Below are positions 17,162 through 28,103 of a stretch of DNA of 64,000 bases, piece by piece. A program made the position numbers and the translations under genes. The stretch is from an uncultured Alsobacter sp. (GTDB lineage: Bacteria; Pseudomonadota; Alphaproteobacteria; Rhizobiales; Beijerinckiaceae): positions 62,001-126,000 of the forward strand of contig NZ_CAMFHB010000010.1 of NCBI RefSeq assembly GCF_945952055.1, read 5' to 3'. The notes beneath the pieces were generated by a model. It did no database searches and had not been told where the DNA came from. It was given only the letters and a program-made list of their open reading frames with translations. Each line of letters starts with the position of its first letter. The stretch's first letter is position 1.

Positions 17162-17641
17162 TCAATGGGCCGCGCGCCGGCCCGGCTCGAACCGGCAGGT
17201 GGGAACGCCGCACAGACCGGCCGACTTGCAGGACCTGCCGGCCATGCCGATCGCCGTCCACACCGCGTGCCGAAGGTCCTCGCGGCCGAAATCGGGCTCG
17301 AGCCTGAAGGGCTTCATGGCGGCGCAGGGCAGGGGTTCGGGTTCGCCGTCGGTGATGTCGATGAGACCGGGCGGCGGCGCGACGACGCCCCCGAAGCCGG
17401 CACAGAAGCGATGAAAGCCGAAGCTGCGGTTCGGGCGTCCCGCGAGCACGACCGCGCTGTAGTCCCGCTCCGTCGCGCGCTGATGGCCCTCGACGTAGTC
17501 GCAGGCCACGTCGACGTCCAGGATCGTGAGCTGCTCGAGCAGCTCAACGACACGGCGTCCGAGGTCCGGTCGGCCGGCGACGACGAGGGTGGGAAGGGTC
17601 ACCACGCAAGTCGGCGCGGAACGGGACAGGGTCAAGACCAT
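17162..17641 (-). CDS. Hypothetical protein (159 aa)
   Basis: The ORF encodes a 159-residue protein starting with ATG 17641 (weak ribosome-binding site). The N-terminal half ('TLVVAGRPDLGRRVVELLEQ' then 'DVDVACDYVEGHQRATERDY' and 'SAVVLAG') has the alternating strand/helix pattern of a Rossmann-like or receiver-like fold, but no phosphoacceptor Asp can be assigned with confidence. The C-terminal half contains five cysteines, two in 'SCKSAGLCGVPTC', which could bind a metal. I do not recognise a family. It sits alone between the terminator at 17086 and an A/T-rich gap. Confidence 0.45.
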   Translation of the reverse strand: MVLTLSRSAPTCVVTLPTLVVAGRPDLGRRVVELLEQLTILDVDVACDYVEGHQRATERDYSAVVLAGRPNRSFGFHRFCAGFGGVVAPPPGLIDITDGEPEPLPCAAMKPFRLEPDFGREDLRHAVWTAIGMAGRSCKSAGLCGVPTCRFEPGRRAAH

Positions 17642-18224
17642 GGTGGACCTGCTATGCGCCGACCAGCGGGAGCTGGTGCTTCAAGGATGTCTTGTCATCC
17701 GCCTATTCTTGAATGTGAGCAAGCCGCGAAGTGAAGACCCGTGGAGTGTTCGGTTTTGACTCTCAATGGCGCGTTAAGCCGATCGTCGAATAGCCGCCGT
17801 TCCGGGATGGGTAGTGTTCCCGTACGGTATTGACCGGACCGATGAACAAAAAGAAGAAGCAATTCGCCATTCGATTACTGAAGACGTGACTTTGAAAACG
17901 TCAAGGTTGCAGTGATTGCCGTGGGCGTGACACGGCCGGCGTGCCGACGTGGGCGGGCACGCGTGGTCGGGGCCGAGCCTCTGAATCGTTGGCCAGTCCT
18001 GCTAGCCTCACCCTCTCCGCGTCATGGCCGGGCGTGGCCCGGCCACCCACGACATGAGACTGGCACCGGCAAAGTCGTGGGTCCCCGGGCCAGGCCCGGG
18101 GAGGACGGCTGAGAGATGGGTTTGCTTCAGGAGAAGGACGAAGGGGGCTGAACCGCGCGAGACTCTGCCCCGGGATTCCCGGCCCGAGAGGCGGCCCAAG
18201 AGGCTCCGGATCCGCCGCGGGCGG
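17642..18224. other. Long intergenic region with A/T-rich island and palindromic repeat
   Basis: This 583-base gap has three parts. At 17642-17770 nothing is recognised. At about 17800-17910 the base composition drops sharply to A/T-rich, with a 15-codon ORF (17842-17889, MNKKKKQFAIRLLKT). At 18020-18108 lies one copy of the dispersed palindromic repeat. The signalling operon on the minus strand ends at 18225. Confidence 0.5.
18020..18108. repeat. Dispersed palindromic repeat, copy A
   Basis: The element has two half-sites in inverted orientation: a left half (cgtcatggccgggc...cccacgac) and a right half (aaagtcgtgggt...cccggg..gacgg). Each half contains its own small palindrome (ccgggc-N-gcccgg type). 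It lies 117 bases beyond the 3' end of the hybrid histidine kinase gene. Related copies are at 25801, 31131, 36455, 57286 and 62462, with a half copy at 49648. Confidence 0.85.
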
Positions 18225-20450
<2,226 letters not shown>

Positions 20451-20477
20451 CGGAGGGCCTCGATCGACGAGATCCGA

Positions 20478-20981
20478 TTACTGGACGTCGATCGACTTCA
20501 CCTGCCAGACCGAGCGGTTGAAGTACTTCTCGTTGAACAGCGAGGGGTCCGCGTCGAACGGATAGATGACGAAGATCGGGCCCTTCTCGCGCACCGACAT
20601 GGCGTTGCCGTCGAGCTTGGTGGCGAGGATCACCGGCCACTTCTTGAAGTCCTCGAGCGGGATTTCCGCGGCGTAGTCGTTGAGGGCGACGACGCGCAGC
20701 TTCTCGCCCTTCGCGCCGACGGCGTCGAGCACCGCCGATCCGAGCGGGCCCTCGAAGGTGGTCTTGTTCGTGTACCAGGGCGTGTTCACGGCCGACTTGC
20801 GCGAGGGCAGGGCCTCGAGCATGGCCATGTCGAACATGGCGCCGCCTTCGCTGTTGCGGTTCTCGATCTTGCCGGAGACCGTCAGGACGACCTTTCCGGC
20901 GGGCTTGGCGAGGTCGCCGGCGGCGGCGGCGGCGGTGAAGGCGATGAGGGCGACGGCGGCCCCGGCGATGGTCTTCAACAT
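20478..20981 (-). CDS. Periplasmic protein with sulfite-oxidase-type molybdopterin fold, lacking cysteine
   Basis: A 167-residue exported protein: signal peptide (1 to about 22), then one domain resembling the oxidoreductase molybdopterin-binding (SUOX) fold ('VVLTVSGKIENRN', 'PWYTNKTTFEGPLGSAVLDA', 'LRVVALNDYAAEIPLEDF', 'IFVIYPFD'). In true sulfite oxidase-type enzymes a conserved cysteine ligates molybdenum. This protein contains no cysteine at all, so it is unlikely to be a molybdenum enzyme. ATG 20981 has AGGAG upstream. Its position between a receiver protein and a membrane kinase suggests it is a periplasmic ligand-binding or sensor partner of the kinase, which is inference. Confidence 0.7.
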   Translation of the reverse strand: MLKTIAGAAVALIAFTAAAAAGDLAKPAGKVVLTVSGKIENRNSEGGAMFDMAMLEALPSRKSAVNTPWYTNKTTFEGPLGSAVLDAVGAKGEKLRVVALNDYAAEIPLEDFKKWPVILATKLDGNAMSVREKGPIFVIYPFDADPSLFNEKYFNRSVWQVKSIDVQ

Positions 20982-21017
20982 GGAACGGGCTCCTGAAGGC
21001 AAGAAACGGGTTGAAGG

Positions 21018-22001
21018 TCAGGCGACCCGGACGTCGTCGTGACGCCCCGGCACGTAGGCGGAGATCGCCGGCCAGCAGCGCTCGAAGGCCCGGATGCACT
21101 CCGGATCGAACTGGCTGCCGCTGCCGGCGAGGATGATGGACCTGGCCTCCTCCGGGGCGAGGCCCCGGCCATAGACGCGGTCCGAGACGAGGCCCCCATA
21201 GGCGAGCGCAATGGCCGCGATGCGGGCTTCGGGGGGAATGGCGGCGCCCGCAAGCCGGGCGGGCAGGCCGGTGCCGTCGAACCGCTCGTCGCGGCCGGCG
21301 GCGATGGAGCGCGCGATGCGCACGGGCGTCAGGCTGTCGGGAATGGCGGAGGGCTGCGGTGCCGGCTCGCGCAGGTCGAGCGAGCCGCTGGCGAAAAGGG
21401 TGCATCCCAGGCGCAGGTCACGGACCGCGTCCGTGCCGACGCCCAGTTCCGCCGCGATCAGGGAGGCGATCTCCGCCATCCGGTCGGCGGCGTCGGCGTC
21501 CTCCCAGTCGCGCTCGTCGATCACCCGGTTGAGCCGCGCCATCATCTCGCGCTCGCGGGCCTTGAGCAGCGTGGTGGCCGTCTCGATCTGCTGGGTGAGC
21601 CAGGTGGCCTTGTCCTCGGCGAGGATCTGCGCGTCGCGCAGCAGCATGAGGTTGCGCAGGCGCGCCTTCAATTCGACCGGCTCGATCGGCTTCGTCACGT
21701 AGTCGGTGGCACCGGCCTCGAGCGCGCGGATGCAGGTGCGCTTCTCGTCCTCGGTCGTGATCATGACGATGGGCAGGCTGGCATAGGCCGGCATGGCCCG
21801 CAGGCGCGCCACCAGGGCGATCCCGTCGATGCCCGGCATCATGTAGTCGGCGACGATGACGTCGTATTGCGTCTCCTCGCACGCGTGGATGGCGGCGAGG
21901 GGATCGCTGAAGGTGGAGACGTCCACCCCATCGAACTTCATGACGATCCCCTTGAGGACCATCAGGTTGATGGGGCTGTCGTCTACAATCAAAATGCGCA
22001 T
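21018..22001 (-). CDS. Response regulator with degenerate HD-GYP domain
   Basis: A 327-residue protein: receiver domain (about 1-120) with Asp52 in 'VIVADYMMPGIDG', a coiled-coil linker (about 125-165), and a C-terminal region that follows the HD-GYP pattern of RpfG ('FDGTGLPARLAGAAIPPEAR', 'GLVSDRVYG', 'GSQFDP'). Every metal-binding position is replaced: the 'LHDIG' site reads LFASG, 'HHExxDGxGYP' reads GRDERFDGTGLP, and 'ADVYDAL' reads ALAYGGL. It should therefore not hydrolyse cyclic-di-GMP, but might still bind it. ATG 22001. First gene of the operon leading to the Moco-fold protein and the kinase. Confidence 0.8.
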   Translation of the reverse strand: MRILIVDDSPINLMVLKGIVMKFDGVDVSTFSDPLAAIHACEETQYDVIVADYMMPGIDGIALVARLRAMPAYASLPIVMITTEDEKRTCIRALEAGATDYVTKPIEPVELKARLRNLMLLRDAQILAEDKATWLTQQIETATTLLKAREREMMARLNRVIDERDWEDADAADRMAEIASLIAAELGVGTDAVRDLRLGCTLFASGSLDLREPAPQPSAIPDSLTPVRIARSIAAGRDERFDGTGLPARLAGAAIPPEARIAAIALAYGGLVSDRVYGRGLAPEEARSIILAGSGSQFDPECIRAFERCWPAISAYVPGRHDDVRVA

Positions 22002-22130
22002 AACAGGCCCTTTGCAACTGGGCCGATGTTTGCGCGCGAAAAGTGAACAAGACGCTGGAACTGTTCCGTCTTATTCTGTCCTGCCCGGAAAGGAACGGTC
22101 AGGATGAACGGTGGGTGAAGAACCGCCCTG

Positions 22131-23129
22131 TTATTTGATTTTTGCTACAACACGCTCCAGCAGATGCATGGCCCTTGCTCCGTCCGAAGCATCCGGCACG
22201 TCGACCATCTCGCCCCTGACGGCCTTCAGGAAGTCTCCCATCAGGGAATGGTAGCCCTTGTGGTCCTCGTTGGCGGCGACCGTCAGGTTGGGCTCCCAGA
22301 CCAGCGTGTCGACGGCGCCGTCCAGCGTCGCGTCGGTGCGCGAGACCTTGAAGGGCGGGTGACGATAGTGGCGGACCTCGTGGACGTTGCGGACCTCGAC
22401 CCTCTGGTGGTCGGCCATGACCTGCCACCACTCCATCGGCGTGCCGCGGGACTGGTGGGTTCCCATCACCAACGTGCCGATGCCGCCGCTGGCGAAGCGG
22501 AAATCGACATGGAGCAGGAGCTTGCCCGGGGCCAGCTGGTGATGCCGCACGCCGATGTCGGCGACCTCGCCCATCAGCCAGGGCACGAGGTCGAAATAGT
22601 GGACGCAGTGGTGCAGGTAGAAGCCCGTGTAGTCGGGATCCTTTTCGAAATAAGTCGGCGCGGTCATGTACTCGCCGAGGAAACTCGCCGGCATGCCGAA
22701 GCCGTCGCCCCGCACGATATTGCCGCCGATGCGGTTGGCGGTCGAATAGCGCTTCATGAAGCCCAGCACGCAGGGCTTGCCCGAGCGCTTGGCGGCGCGC
22801 GCCAGCTGGTCGGCGGCGGCGGCCGTGGGGGCAGGCGGCTTCTCCAGGAACACCGGCAGGCCCCGATCCAGCGCCGCGATGCCCATGGCGTGGTGCGCGG
22901 CCGGGCCGGCGGCGATGGCCACGGCGTCGAGGTCGTCGCGCGCCAGCAGCGCCTTCCAGTCGCGGGTCCGGCCCGCCTCCGGCACGCCGAAGCGCTGCGC
23001 CGTGCGGCCGAGCCTCTCCTCGTCGGTGTCGCACATCCCCACCAGCGACACGTCGTAGCGCGTGATCTGGGGCAGCAGCATCTCGTTGGCGTGGGTGCCG
23101 CAGCCGATCCATCCGATGCGCATGGTCAT
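22131..23129 (-). CDS. Gfo/Idh/MocA-family oxidoreductase
   Basis: A 332-residue NAD(P)-dependent dehydrogenase. The N-terminal Rossmann domain starts 'RIGWIGCGTHANEML'. The conserved 'EKPP' motif follows near residue 95, and a C-terminal alpha/beta domain contains 'YLHHCVHYFDL' with candidate catalytic histidines. Such enzymes oxidise or epimerise sugars and inositols. ATG 23129 is supported by GGAGGG 7 bases upstream. It is the last gene of the carbohydrate operon and starts next to the stop of the TIM-barrel isomerase gene. Substrate unknown. Confidence 0.85.
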   Translation of the reverse strand: MTMRIGWIGCGTHANEMLLPQITRYDVSLVGMCDTDEERLGRTAQRFGVPEAGRTRDWKALLARDDLDAVAIAAGPAAHHAMGIAALDRGLPVFLEKPPAPTAAAADQLARAAKRSGKPCVLGFMKRYSTANRIGGNIVRGDGFGMPASFLGEYMTAPTYFEKDPDYTGFYLHHCVHYFDLVPWLMGEVADIGVRHHQLAPGKLLLHVDFRFASGGIGTLVMGTHQSRGTPMEWWQVMADHQRVEVRNVHEVRHYRHPPFKVSRTDATLDGAVDTLVWEPNLTVAANEDHKGYHSLMGDFLKAVRGEMVDVPDASDGARAMHLLERVVAKIK

Positions 23130-23131
23130 GG

Positions 23132-24019
23132 TCAGACCCTCCGGGCGAAGGTGAGCGCGGCGTCGAGATAGGCGATGCTCGCCGAGAGCGCGGCGTCCTC
23201 GTCCTTCTGCGGCGCGCGCCACTGGGCCAGCGGCACGCCGGGCCGCTCGTCGTCGCGGCGGAAGGGCTCCAGGGTGATCGGGCCGGTGTAGTTGACGGCG
23301 ACGAGCGCGCGGGCGACGGCCGGCCAGTCGATGTGGCCCGAGCCGACGAACCCGCGGTTGTTCTCGTTGGCCTGGAAATGAACCATGCGGCGGCCCGCGC
23401 GGCGGATCGCGGACGGGATGTCCGGGTCTTCCATGTTCATGTGGAAGGTGTCGAGCATGACCCCGACGCTGTCCATGTCGACGGCCTCAGCGAGCGCCAG
23501 GGCGTGACCCGTGGTGTTGGCGATGTCGGTCTCGAAGCGGTTCAGCGACTCGATGGCCAGCGTCACGCCCTTGTCGGCGGCCCGCCGCCCGGCGACCTTG
23601 AGGCCGCCCACGATCTGGTCGATGCGCCGCTTGCGTTCCGTTTCGTCGACGGGGGCCGGGGGACGGCCCGCGAAGACGAGGGGCGCCCCGTAGAGCGGTC
23701 CGCCTACGATGCCGGCGCCGAGGTCGGCCGCGACGTCCACGCAGGTCTCCAGGTACCGGATGCCCGCTTCGGCCGCCTCCGGATCCGCGCTCGACAGGTC
23801 GCGTGTGAGGTTGACGCGGGCGGCGAGCGCCACGGCCAGGCCGTTGTCGGCCAGCGCCTTGCGCGTCTCTCCGAGGTCGAGTTCGCCCGGTTCCGGCACG
23901 AGAAGCTCGACGAAGTCGCAGCCGGCCTTCCTCATGCGGGCAAACAGAGAAAAGTGCTCCCGGCCGAAGGGCCGGGCATAGAACATGGAGATGACGCCGA
24001 TGGGATTGGGTCTGGTCAT
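23132..24019 (-). CDS. Sugar phosphate isomerase/epimerase (AP-endonuclease 2-type TIM barrel)
   Basis: A 295-residue cytosolic TIM-barrel protein. Metal-ligand motifs of the family are visible: 'TLAIESLNR', 'VGVMLDTFHMNMED', 'MVHFQANENNR' and 'TGPITLEPFRRD'. The order Glu-Asp/His-His/Gln-Glu fits D-tagatose/D-psicose 3-epimerase-like enzymes, which act on free ketoses. ATG 24019 overlaps the stop of the upstream permease gene by four bases (ATGA), so translation is coupled. Together with the adjacent Gfo/Idh dehydrogenase it suggests processing of an imported, rare sugar. The exact sugar cannot be told. Confidence 0.8.
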   Translation of the reverse strand: MTRPNPIGVISMFYARPFGREHFSLFARMRKAGCDFVELLVPEPGELDLGETRKALADNGLAVALAARVNLTRDLSSADPEAAEAGIRYLETCVDVAADLGAGIVGGPLYGAPLVFAGRPPAPVDETERKRRIDQIVGGLKVAGRRAADKGVTLAIESLNRFETDIANTTGHALALAEAVDMDSVGVMLDTFHMNMEDPDIPSAIRRAGRRMVHFQANENNRGFVGSGHIDWPAVARALVAVNYTGPITLEPFRRDDERPGVPLAQWRAPQKDEDAALSASIAYLDAALTFARRV

Positions 24020-24852
24020 GATTTCACCGCGCCGGCCGTGAGTCCGCCCACGAGCCGTTTCTGGACGAGAAGGAAGAGGATGGTGACGGGAATGGCGATC
24101 AGCGTGCCGCCAGCCGTGAGCAGGCCCCATTGCACGGTGAATTCGCCGATGAAGAGCTGCAGCGCCACGGTGACCGTCCGCACGTTCTGGCCGGACAGCA
24201 TCATGGCGAAGAGATATTCGTTCCAGGAGGTCACGAAGATGTAGATGCCGGTCGTGACGATGCCGGGCAGCACCACCGGCAGGATCACGAGCCGCAGCGT
24301 CTGCAGCCGGCTGGCGCCGTCGATGCGCGCGGCCTCGTCGAGCTCGCCGGGAATGGCGTTCATGTAGCTCGTCAGCATCCAGATCGAGAACGGGATCGCG
24401 AAGGTGGAGTGGCCGAGCACGATGCCGAGCACCGTGTCCAGCAGTCCCATCTGCCGCATCAGCACGAAGAGCGGGATGATGATGAGCACGATGGGGAACA
24501 TGTTGATGACGAGGAACTGCGTCATCAGCACCCGCCGGCCGGGAAAGCGGAACCGCGAGAAGCCGTAGGCGGCCGGGATGCTGACGCCGAGCCCCAGCGT
24601 GCAGGCGCCGAGCGCCACGATGAAGCTGTTCAGCAGGTTGCCGGAGAAGGTTGTGCGCTCCAGCAGCATCCGGTAGTGCTCGAAGGTGACCTGCGTCGGT
24701 AGGTAGCGCACCGGGAAGGCCGCGATGTCGGCATCCGTCTTGATCGAGGTGAGCATCATCCAGACGTAGGGACCGATCGCGAAGAGCGCGATCAGCAGCA
24801 CCGGGATCTCGACCTCGACGAATTTCTGCAGGCGGGAGCGGCGGTCGATCAT
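24016..24852 (-). CDS. Carbohydrate ABC transporter permease (MalG type)
   Basis: A 278-residue inner-membrane permease of the CUT1 class with six predicted helices. The EAA loop, which contacts the ATPase, reads 'ELDEAARIDGASRLQTLRLV' followed by 'ILPVVLPGI'. The first helix follows a short cytoplasmic N-terminus ('IPVLLIALFAIGPYVWMML'). Both ends overlap neighbours by four bases (ATGA), showing tight translational coupling. It pairs with the MalF-type permease encoded just upstream and the binding protein at 25926. Confidence 0.9.
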   Translation of the reverse strand: MIDRRSRLQKFVEVEIPVLLIALFAIGPYVWMMLTSIKTDADIAAFPVRYLPTQVTFEHYRMLLERTTFSGNLLNSFIVALGACTLGLGVSIPAAYGFSRFRFPGRRVLMTQFLVINMFPIVLIIIPLFVLMRQMGLLDTVLGIVLGHSTFAIPFSIWMLTSYMNAIPGELDEAARIDGASRLQTLRLVILPVVLPGIVTTGIYIFVTSWNEYLFAMMLSGQNVRTVTVALQLFIGEFTVQWGLLTAGGTLIAIPVTILFLLVQKRLVGGLTAGAVKS

Positions 24853-25751
24853 CGGCCGAGCTCCCGGGACTGGCGGCGCACGTAGACGAACACCACGGCG
24901 AGAAGCAGCAGCGTCAGGACGAGCGCGAGCGCCGAGCCGTAGCCGAATTCCATGCCGCTATAGGCCTTGAGGAAGGCATAGAGGGGCAGGGTGTGGGTGG
25001 CGAAGCCGGGACCGCCGCCGGTCATCACCAGGATGACGTCGAGTGAGTTGGCGACCCAGATGGTGCGCAGGAGCAGCGCCGTGCCGATGACGCCCGCGAT
25101 CGAGGGCAGGATCACGGAGCGCAGGCGCTGGAAGCGCGTGGCGCCGTCGATCTCGGCGGCCTCCAGGAGCTCGTCGGGGATGGTCTGCAGGCCGGCCAGG
25201 ATGGTCACGGCGAAGAACGGAAATCCCTGCCAGATCAGCGCCAGGACAATGGAGTAGAACGCCGTGCCCGGCTGGGCGAGCCAGGCGACCGGCTTCTCGA
25301 CGATGCCGAAGCGCAGCAGGACGTCGTTCAGGACGCCGACGTTGAAATCGTACATCCACGTCCAGGTGAGCCCGATGATGACGCTCGGCAGCGCCCACGG
25401 GATGATGATGAGCCCGCGGGCCAGCCCCCGCCACCAAAAGCTCTGGTTGAGGAGCAGCGCGGTGACGAGGCCGAGCGCGAACTGCAGGCTCACCACCAGC
25501 CCGATCCACCAGGCGGAGTTGGCGAGCGAGATCCAGAACACCTCGTCCTTGAGGAGCCGCGCGAAGTTGCCGAGCCCGATGAAGGGCACGTTCTTCGGCC
25601 GGAACAGCACGTAGTCGTGCAGGCTCATCCACATGGTCTGCGCCACGGGCACGAGCACGACCGCCAGCGTCACCAGGAGCGCCGGCAGCAGGAAGAGGTA
25701 AGGCGTCACGGCCTCGCGGGCGTTGCCGCCTGCCGTTCTGGTCGGGGTCAT
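24849..25751 (-). CDS. Carbohydrate ABC transporter permease (MalF/UgpA type)
   Basis: A 300-residue inner-membrane permease of the CUT1 class with six helices. The EAA loop is 'ELLEAAEIDGATRFQRLRSV' followed by 'ILPSIAGVIG'. ATG 25751. It is separated from the binding-protein gene by 174 bases that contain palindromic repeat copy B, unlike all other junctions in this operon, which overlap or nearly touch. The operon holds no ATPase gene, so a shared MsmX/UgpC-like ATPase encoded elsewhere is likely needed. Confidence 0.9.
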   Translation of the reverse strand: MTPTRTAGGNAREAVTPYLFLLPALLVTLAVVLVPVAQTMWMSLHDYVLFRPKNVPFIGLGNFARLLKDEVFWISLANSAWWIGLVVSLQFALGLVTALLLNQSFWWRGLARGLIIIPWALPSVIIGLTWTWMYDFNVGVLNDVLLRFGIVEKPVAWLAQPGTAFYSIVLALIWQGFPFFAVTILAGLQTIPDELLEAAEIDGATRFQRLRSVILPSIAGVIGTALLLRTIWVANSLDVILVMTGGGPGFATHTLPLYAFLKAYSGMEFGYGSALALVLTLLLLAVVFVYVRRQSRELGR

Positions 25752-25800
25752 GAACTGGTCCGCCGGTGCGTCATTCGGGATGACGCTGATGCCTGAACCC

Positions 25801-25900
25801 CTCCGCCGTCATGGCCGGGCTTGGCCCGGCCATCCACGACTTCGGGATGTCCCAAGCAAAGTCGTGGGTGCCCGGGCCAAGCCCGGGCATGACGGCGGAG
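25801..25900. repeat. Dispersed palindromic repeat, copy B (between binding protein and permease)
   Basis: The most complete copy. The outer arms 25801-25812 and 25889-25900 are perfect inverted complements, and each arm continues into a half-site with a nested palindrome (ccgggcttggcccgg on the left, cccgggccaagcccggg on the right). The central spacer is about 12 bases. It lies between the stop of the sugar-binding-protein gene and the start of the permease gene in the same operon, where it could protect the upstream mRNA from 3' exonucleases. Confidence 0.9.
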
Positions 25901-25925
25901 AGGTGGAGACGTGAAAGCCTCTTCG

Positions 25926-27146
25926 TCACCCGTTGAAGTGGGTCTCGATGGCTTTCATCATGTCGTCGGGCGAGATCTGGCCGAGCAGAGCGCGCTGCAT
26001 GTTCTGCGGCCAGACGGTGGTGGCGAAGTCGGCGGTCTTGGGGCTGTCGGGGAGCACGCCGGCGATCGGCAGCGAGGCGACGCTGGCATCGACGAAGCGC
26101 TTCTCGTGGCCCTTCCAGCTGGCAGCCGCCGAATTGGCGATGGGCAGCTGGCCGCTGAGCTTCGCCAGCGCGGCGTTGTTCTCGCCCGTGGACAGGAACG
26201 AGATCCACTTGAAGGCCGCGTCCTTGTTTTTCGAGCTGGCGAACACCGCGTTCGACTCGTCGCCGAACTGCGTCCAGCCCTTGGCGCCCGGGGTCGCGGG
26301 CACCGGGGCGGCCGAGACCTTGTCGCCCAGCGCCGCCACCATCTCGGCCGAGGAGCCGATGTGGTGGATGATCATGGCGGAGCGGCCGGCCTTGAAGCCG
26401 TCGACGATCTGGCGGAAGCCGTCCGCCGGGGCGGAGGGCGGCACCACCTTGTGCTCGCGGGCGAGGCCCACGTACCAGCGGTTGGCGGCCAGCGCCTTTT
26501 CCGAGACCATGCCGCCCTTGGAGAAGTTGGCCCCACCGCCCAGCACGAAGGCGCCCCAGTTGTCCTGGCCGCCGCCACCGCCGCGCATGCCGAAGCCGTA
26601 GACGTCACCCTTGGTGGCGGCCTTGGCCGCGGCGAGGAACTCCTCGGTCGTGGCCGGCGCCTTCGCCATCATGTCGGTGCGGTAATAGAGGTAGAGCACC
26701 ACGTAGTGCAGCGGCAGATAGTACTGCTTGCCGTTGCTGGCGCGGTTCAGCGTCCAGATGTTGTCGGCGATGTCGGACCGGCCGGCCCAGCCCTTCAGGT
26801 AGTCGTCGAGCGGCGCGAGCGCGTCCATCTCCATCAGGCGCGCCTGATTGTTGAGCTTCACCTGGGCGCAGTCGGGCGCGTTGCCCGCCACGATGCTGGC
26901 GAACATGCGGGTCGAATAGTCGTTGCCGCCGCCCCACGGGATCGCCTCGGCCTGCACCTTGATGCCGGGGTTCTCCTTCTCGAACTTGGCGACCAGTTCA
27001 GCCGGCGTGTTCTGCGGATTGTCGAAGTGGTACCACCACTTGACGGTGACCTGCTGCGCCAGCGCGGGGCGGGCGAGCGAGCCGGCGAGCGCGGTGCCGC
27101 CCGCGAGCTTCAGGAATGTGCGGCGCTTCATGTGCGTTTCCCCCAT
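25926..27146 (-). CDS. Carbohydrate ABC transporter substrate-binding protein
   Basis: A 406-residue extracellular solute-binding protein, family 1. The N-terminus 'MKRRTFLKLAGGTALAGSLA' carries a twin-arginine-like signal, cut around 'PALAQ'. The mature start 'VTVKWWYHFDNPQNTPAELV' and a later 'KNKDAAFKWISFLSTGENN' are typical of CUT1 sugar-binding proteins. Two starts are possible: ATG 27146 (GGAGG 9 bases upstream) and ATG 27131 (GGGGGA upstream); the signal peptide is intact either way. The gene starts 3 bases after the esterase stop. It delivers the substrate to the permeases at 24016 and 24849. Confidence 0.9.
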   Translation of the reverse strand: MGETHMKRRTFLKLAGGTALAGSLARPALAQQVTVKWWYHFDNPQNTPAELVAKFEKENPGIKVQAEAIPWGGGNDYSTRMFASIVAGNAPDCAQVKLNNQARLMEMDALAPLDDYLKGWAGRSDIADNIWTLNRASNGKQYYLPLHYVVLYLYYRTDMMAKAPATTEEFLAAAKAATKGDVYGFGMRGGGGGQDNWGAFVLGGGANFSKGGMVSEKALAANRWYVGLAREHKVVPPSAPADGFRQIVDGFKAGRSAMIIHHIGSSAEMVAALGDKVSAAPVPATPGAKGWTQFGDESNAVFASSKNKDAAFKWISFLSTGENNAALAKLSGQLPIANSAAASWKGHEKRFVDASVASLPIAGVLPDSPKTADFATTVWPQNMQRALLGQISPDDMMKAIETHFNG

Positions 27147-27149
27147 GAT

Positions 27150-28103
27150 TTATGTCCTCCCGGGTTTGTCGGTGAGTTCGGCGTTCAGGTAGGCGGCGGC
27201 CGCGGCGATGGCGTCGCGCGAGGCCTTGATGGCCCCCGCGAAGCGCAGGAAGCCGTGGACGACGCCTGGCCAGAGGTCGAAGCGGTAGCGCACGCCCGCG
27301 GCGGCCAGTCGGCCGCAGATCAGCAGCGTGTCGTCGAGCAGCGGGTCGAGCGCCGCCGCGTTGAGGTAGAGCGGTGGCAGCCCCTTCAGGTCCGCGTTCA
27401 GCGGGGCGGCCGCCGGCGGTGGCGCGTCGTGCTGGCTGCCCAGGAAATTGCGCCAATACCACTGCATGGAGGCGGTGGAGAGCAGGAACGAGCCATCGCC
27501 GTTGCGCTTGTGGCTGTCGGTGTCGAAGATCGGCGCGAAGCAGCCGTAGAACAGTGCCGCCGTGCGGGGCAGGGGGCCGCCGGCGTCGCGGCGGGCGACG
27601 ATGGCGCCGAGCGCGAGGTTGGCGCCGGCGGAGTCGCCCGCGAGCGCCGTGCGCGAGCCGTCGTATCCGGCCCCCAATCCGCCGCTCTCGACGTGGGCGA
27701 GCGCGGCGAGAACGTCGTCGAGCGGGCCGGGGAAGGGGCATTCGGGCGCCAGCCGATAGTCGATGCCGAGCACGGCGCAGCCCGACAGCGCGGCGAGCGA
27801 CTGCATCACGGGGCCGTGGCTGTCGATGGAGCCGAAGGTCCAGCCGCCGCCATGGACGAAGAGGATGACGGGGAGGGCGCCCTGCACCGCGGGCCGATAG
27901 AGGCGGGCGCGCTGCGGGCCGGTGGCGCCGGGGACCTCGAAATCGCGGATCTCAGCGACGGGATGGAGGTCGAAGAGCCAGGCCTTCTGGTTCTCCATGA
28001 AGACCTTGCGGGCCTCCTCCATCGGCAGGGTGCGCAGATCCACCTGCGGTCCTGCCTTGATGCGGGCGACGACGGCGGCCTGGTCGGGATCGAAGGCACT
28101 CAT
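27150..28103 (-). CDS. Alpha/beta hydrolase (hormone-sensitive lipase / acetyl-hydrolase type)
   Basis: A 317-residue cytosolic esterase. The oxyanion-hole motif 'HGGGWTFGS' is at about 84-92, the nucleophile Ser158 lies in 'AGDSAGANLAL', and acid and base candidates are in 'AALDPLLDD' and 'GVVHGFLRF'. This set defines the HSL-like esterase family. ATG 28103 overlaps the regulator stop by four bases, so it is the second gene of the GntR-headed operon. An esterase in a sugar-uptake operon suggests removal of acetyl or other acyl groups from the imported sugar or glycoside, which is inference. Confidence 0.85.
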   Translation of the reverse strand: MSAFDPDQAAVVARIKAGPQVDLRTLPMEEARKVFMENQKAWLFDLHPVAEIRDFEVPGATGPQRARLYRPAVQGALPVILFVHGGGWTFGSIDSHGPVMQSLAALSGCAVLGIDYRLAPECPFPGPLDDVLAALAHVESGGLGAGYDGSRTALAGDSAGANLALGAIVARRDAGGPLPRTAALFYGCFAPIFDTDSHKRNGDGSFLLSTASMQWYWRNFLGSQHDAPPPAAAPLNADLKGLPPLYLNAAALDPLLDDTLLICGRLAAAGVRYRFDLWPGVVHGFLRFAGAIKASRDAIAAAAAYLNAELTDKPGRT

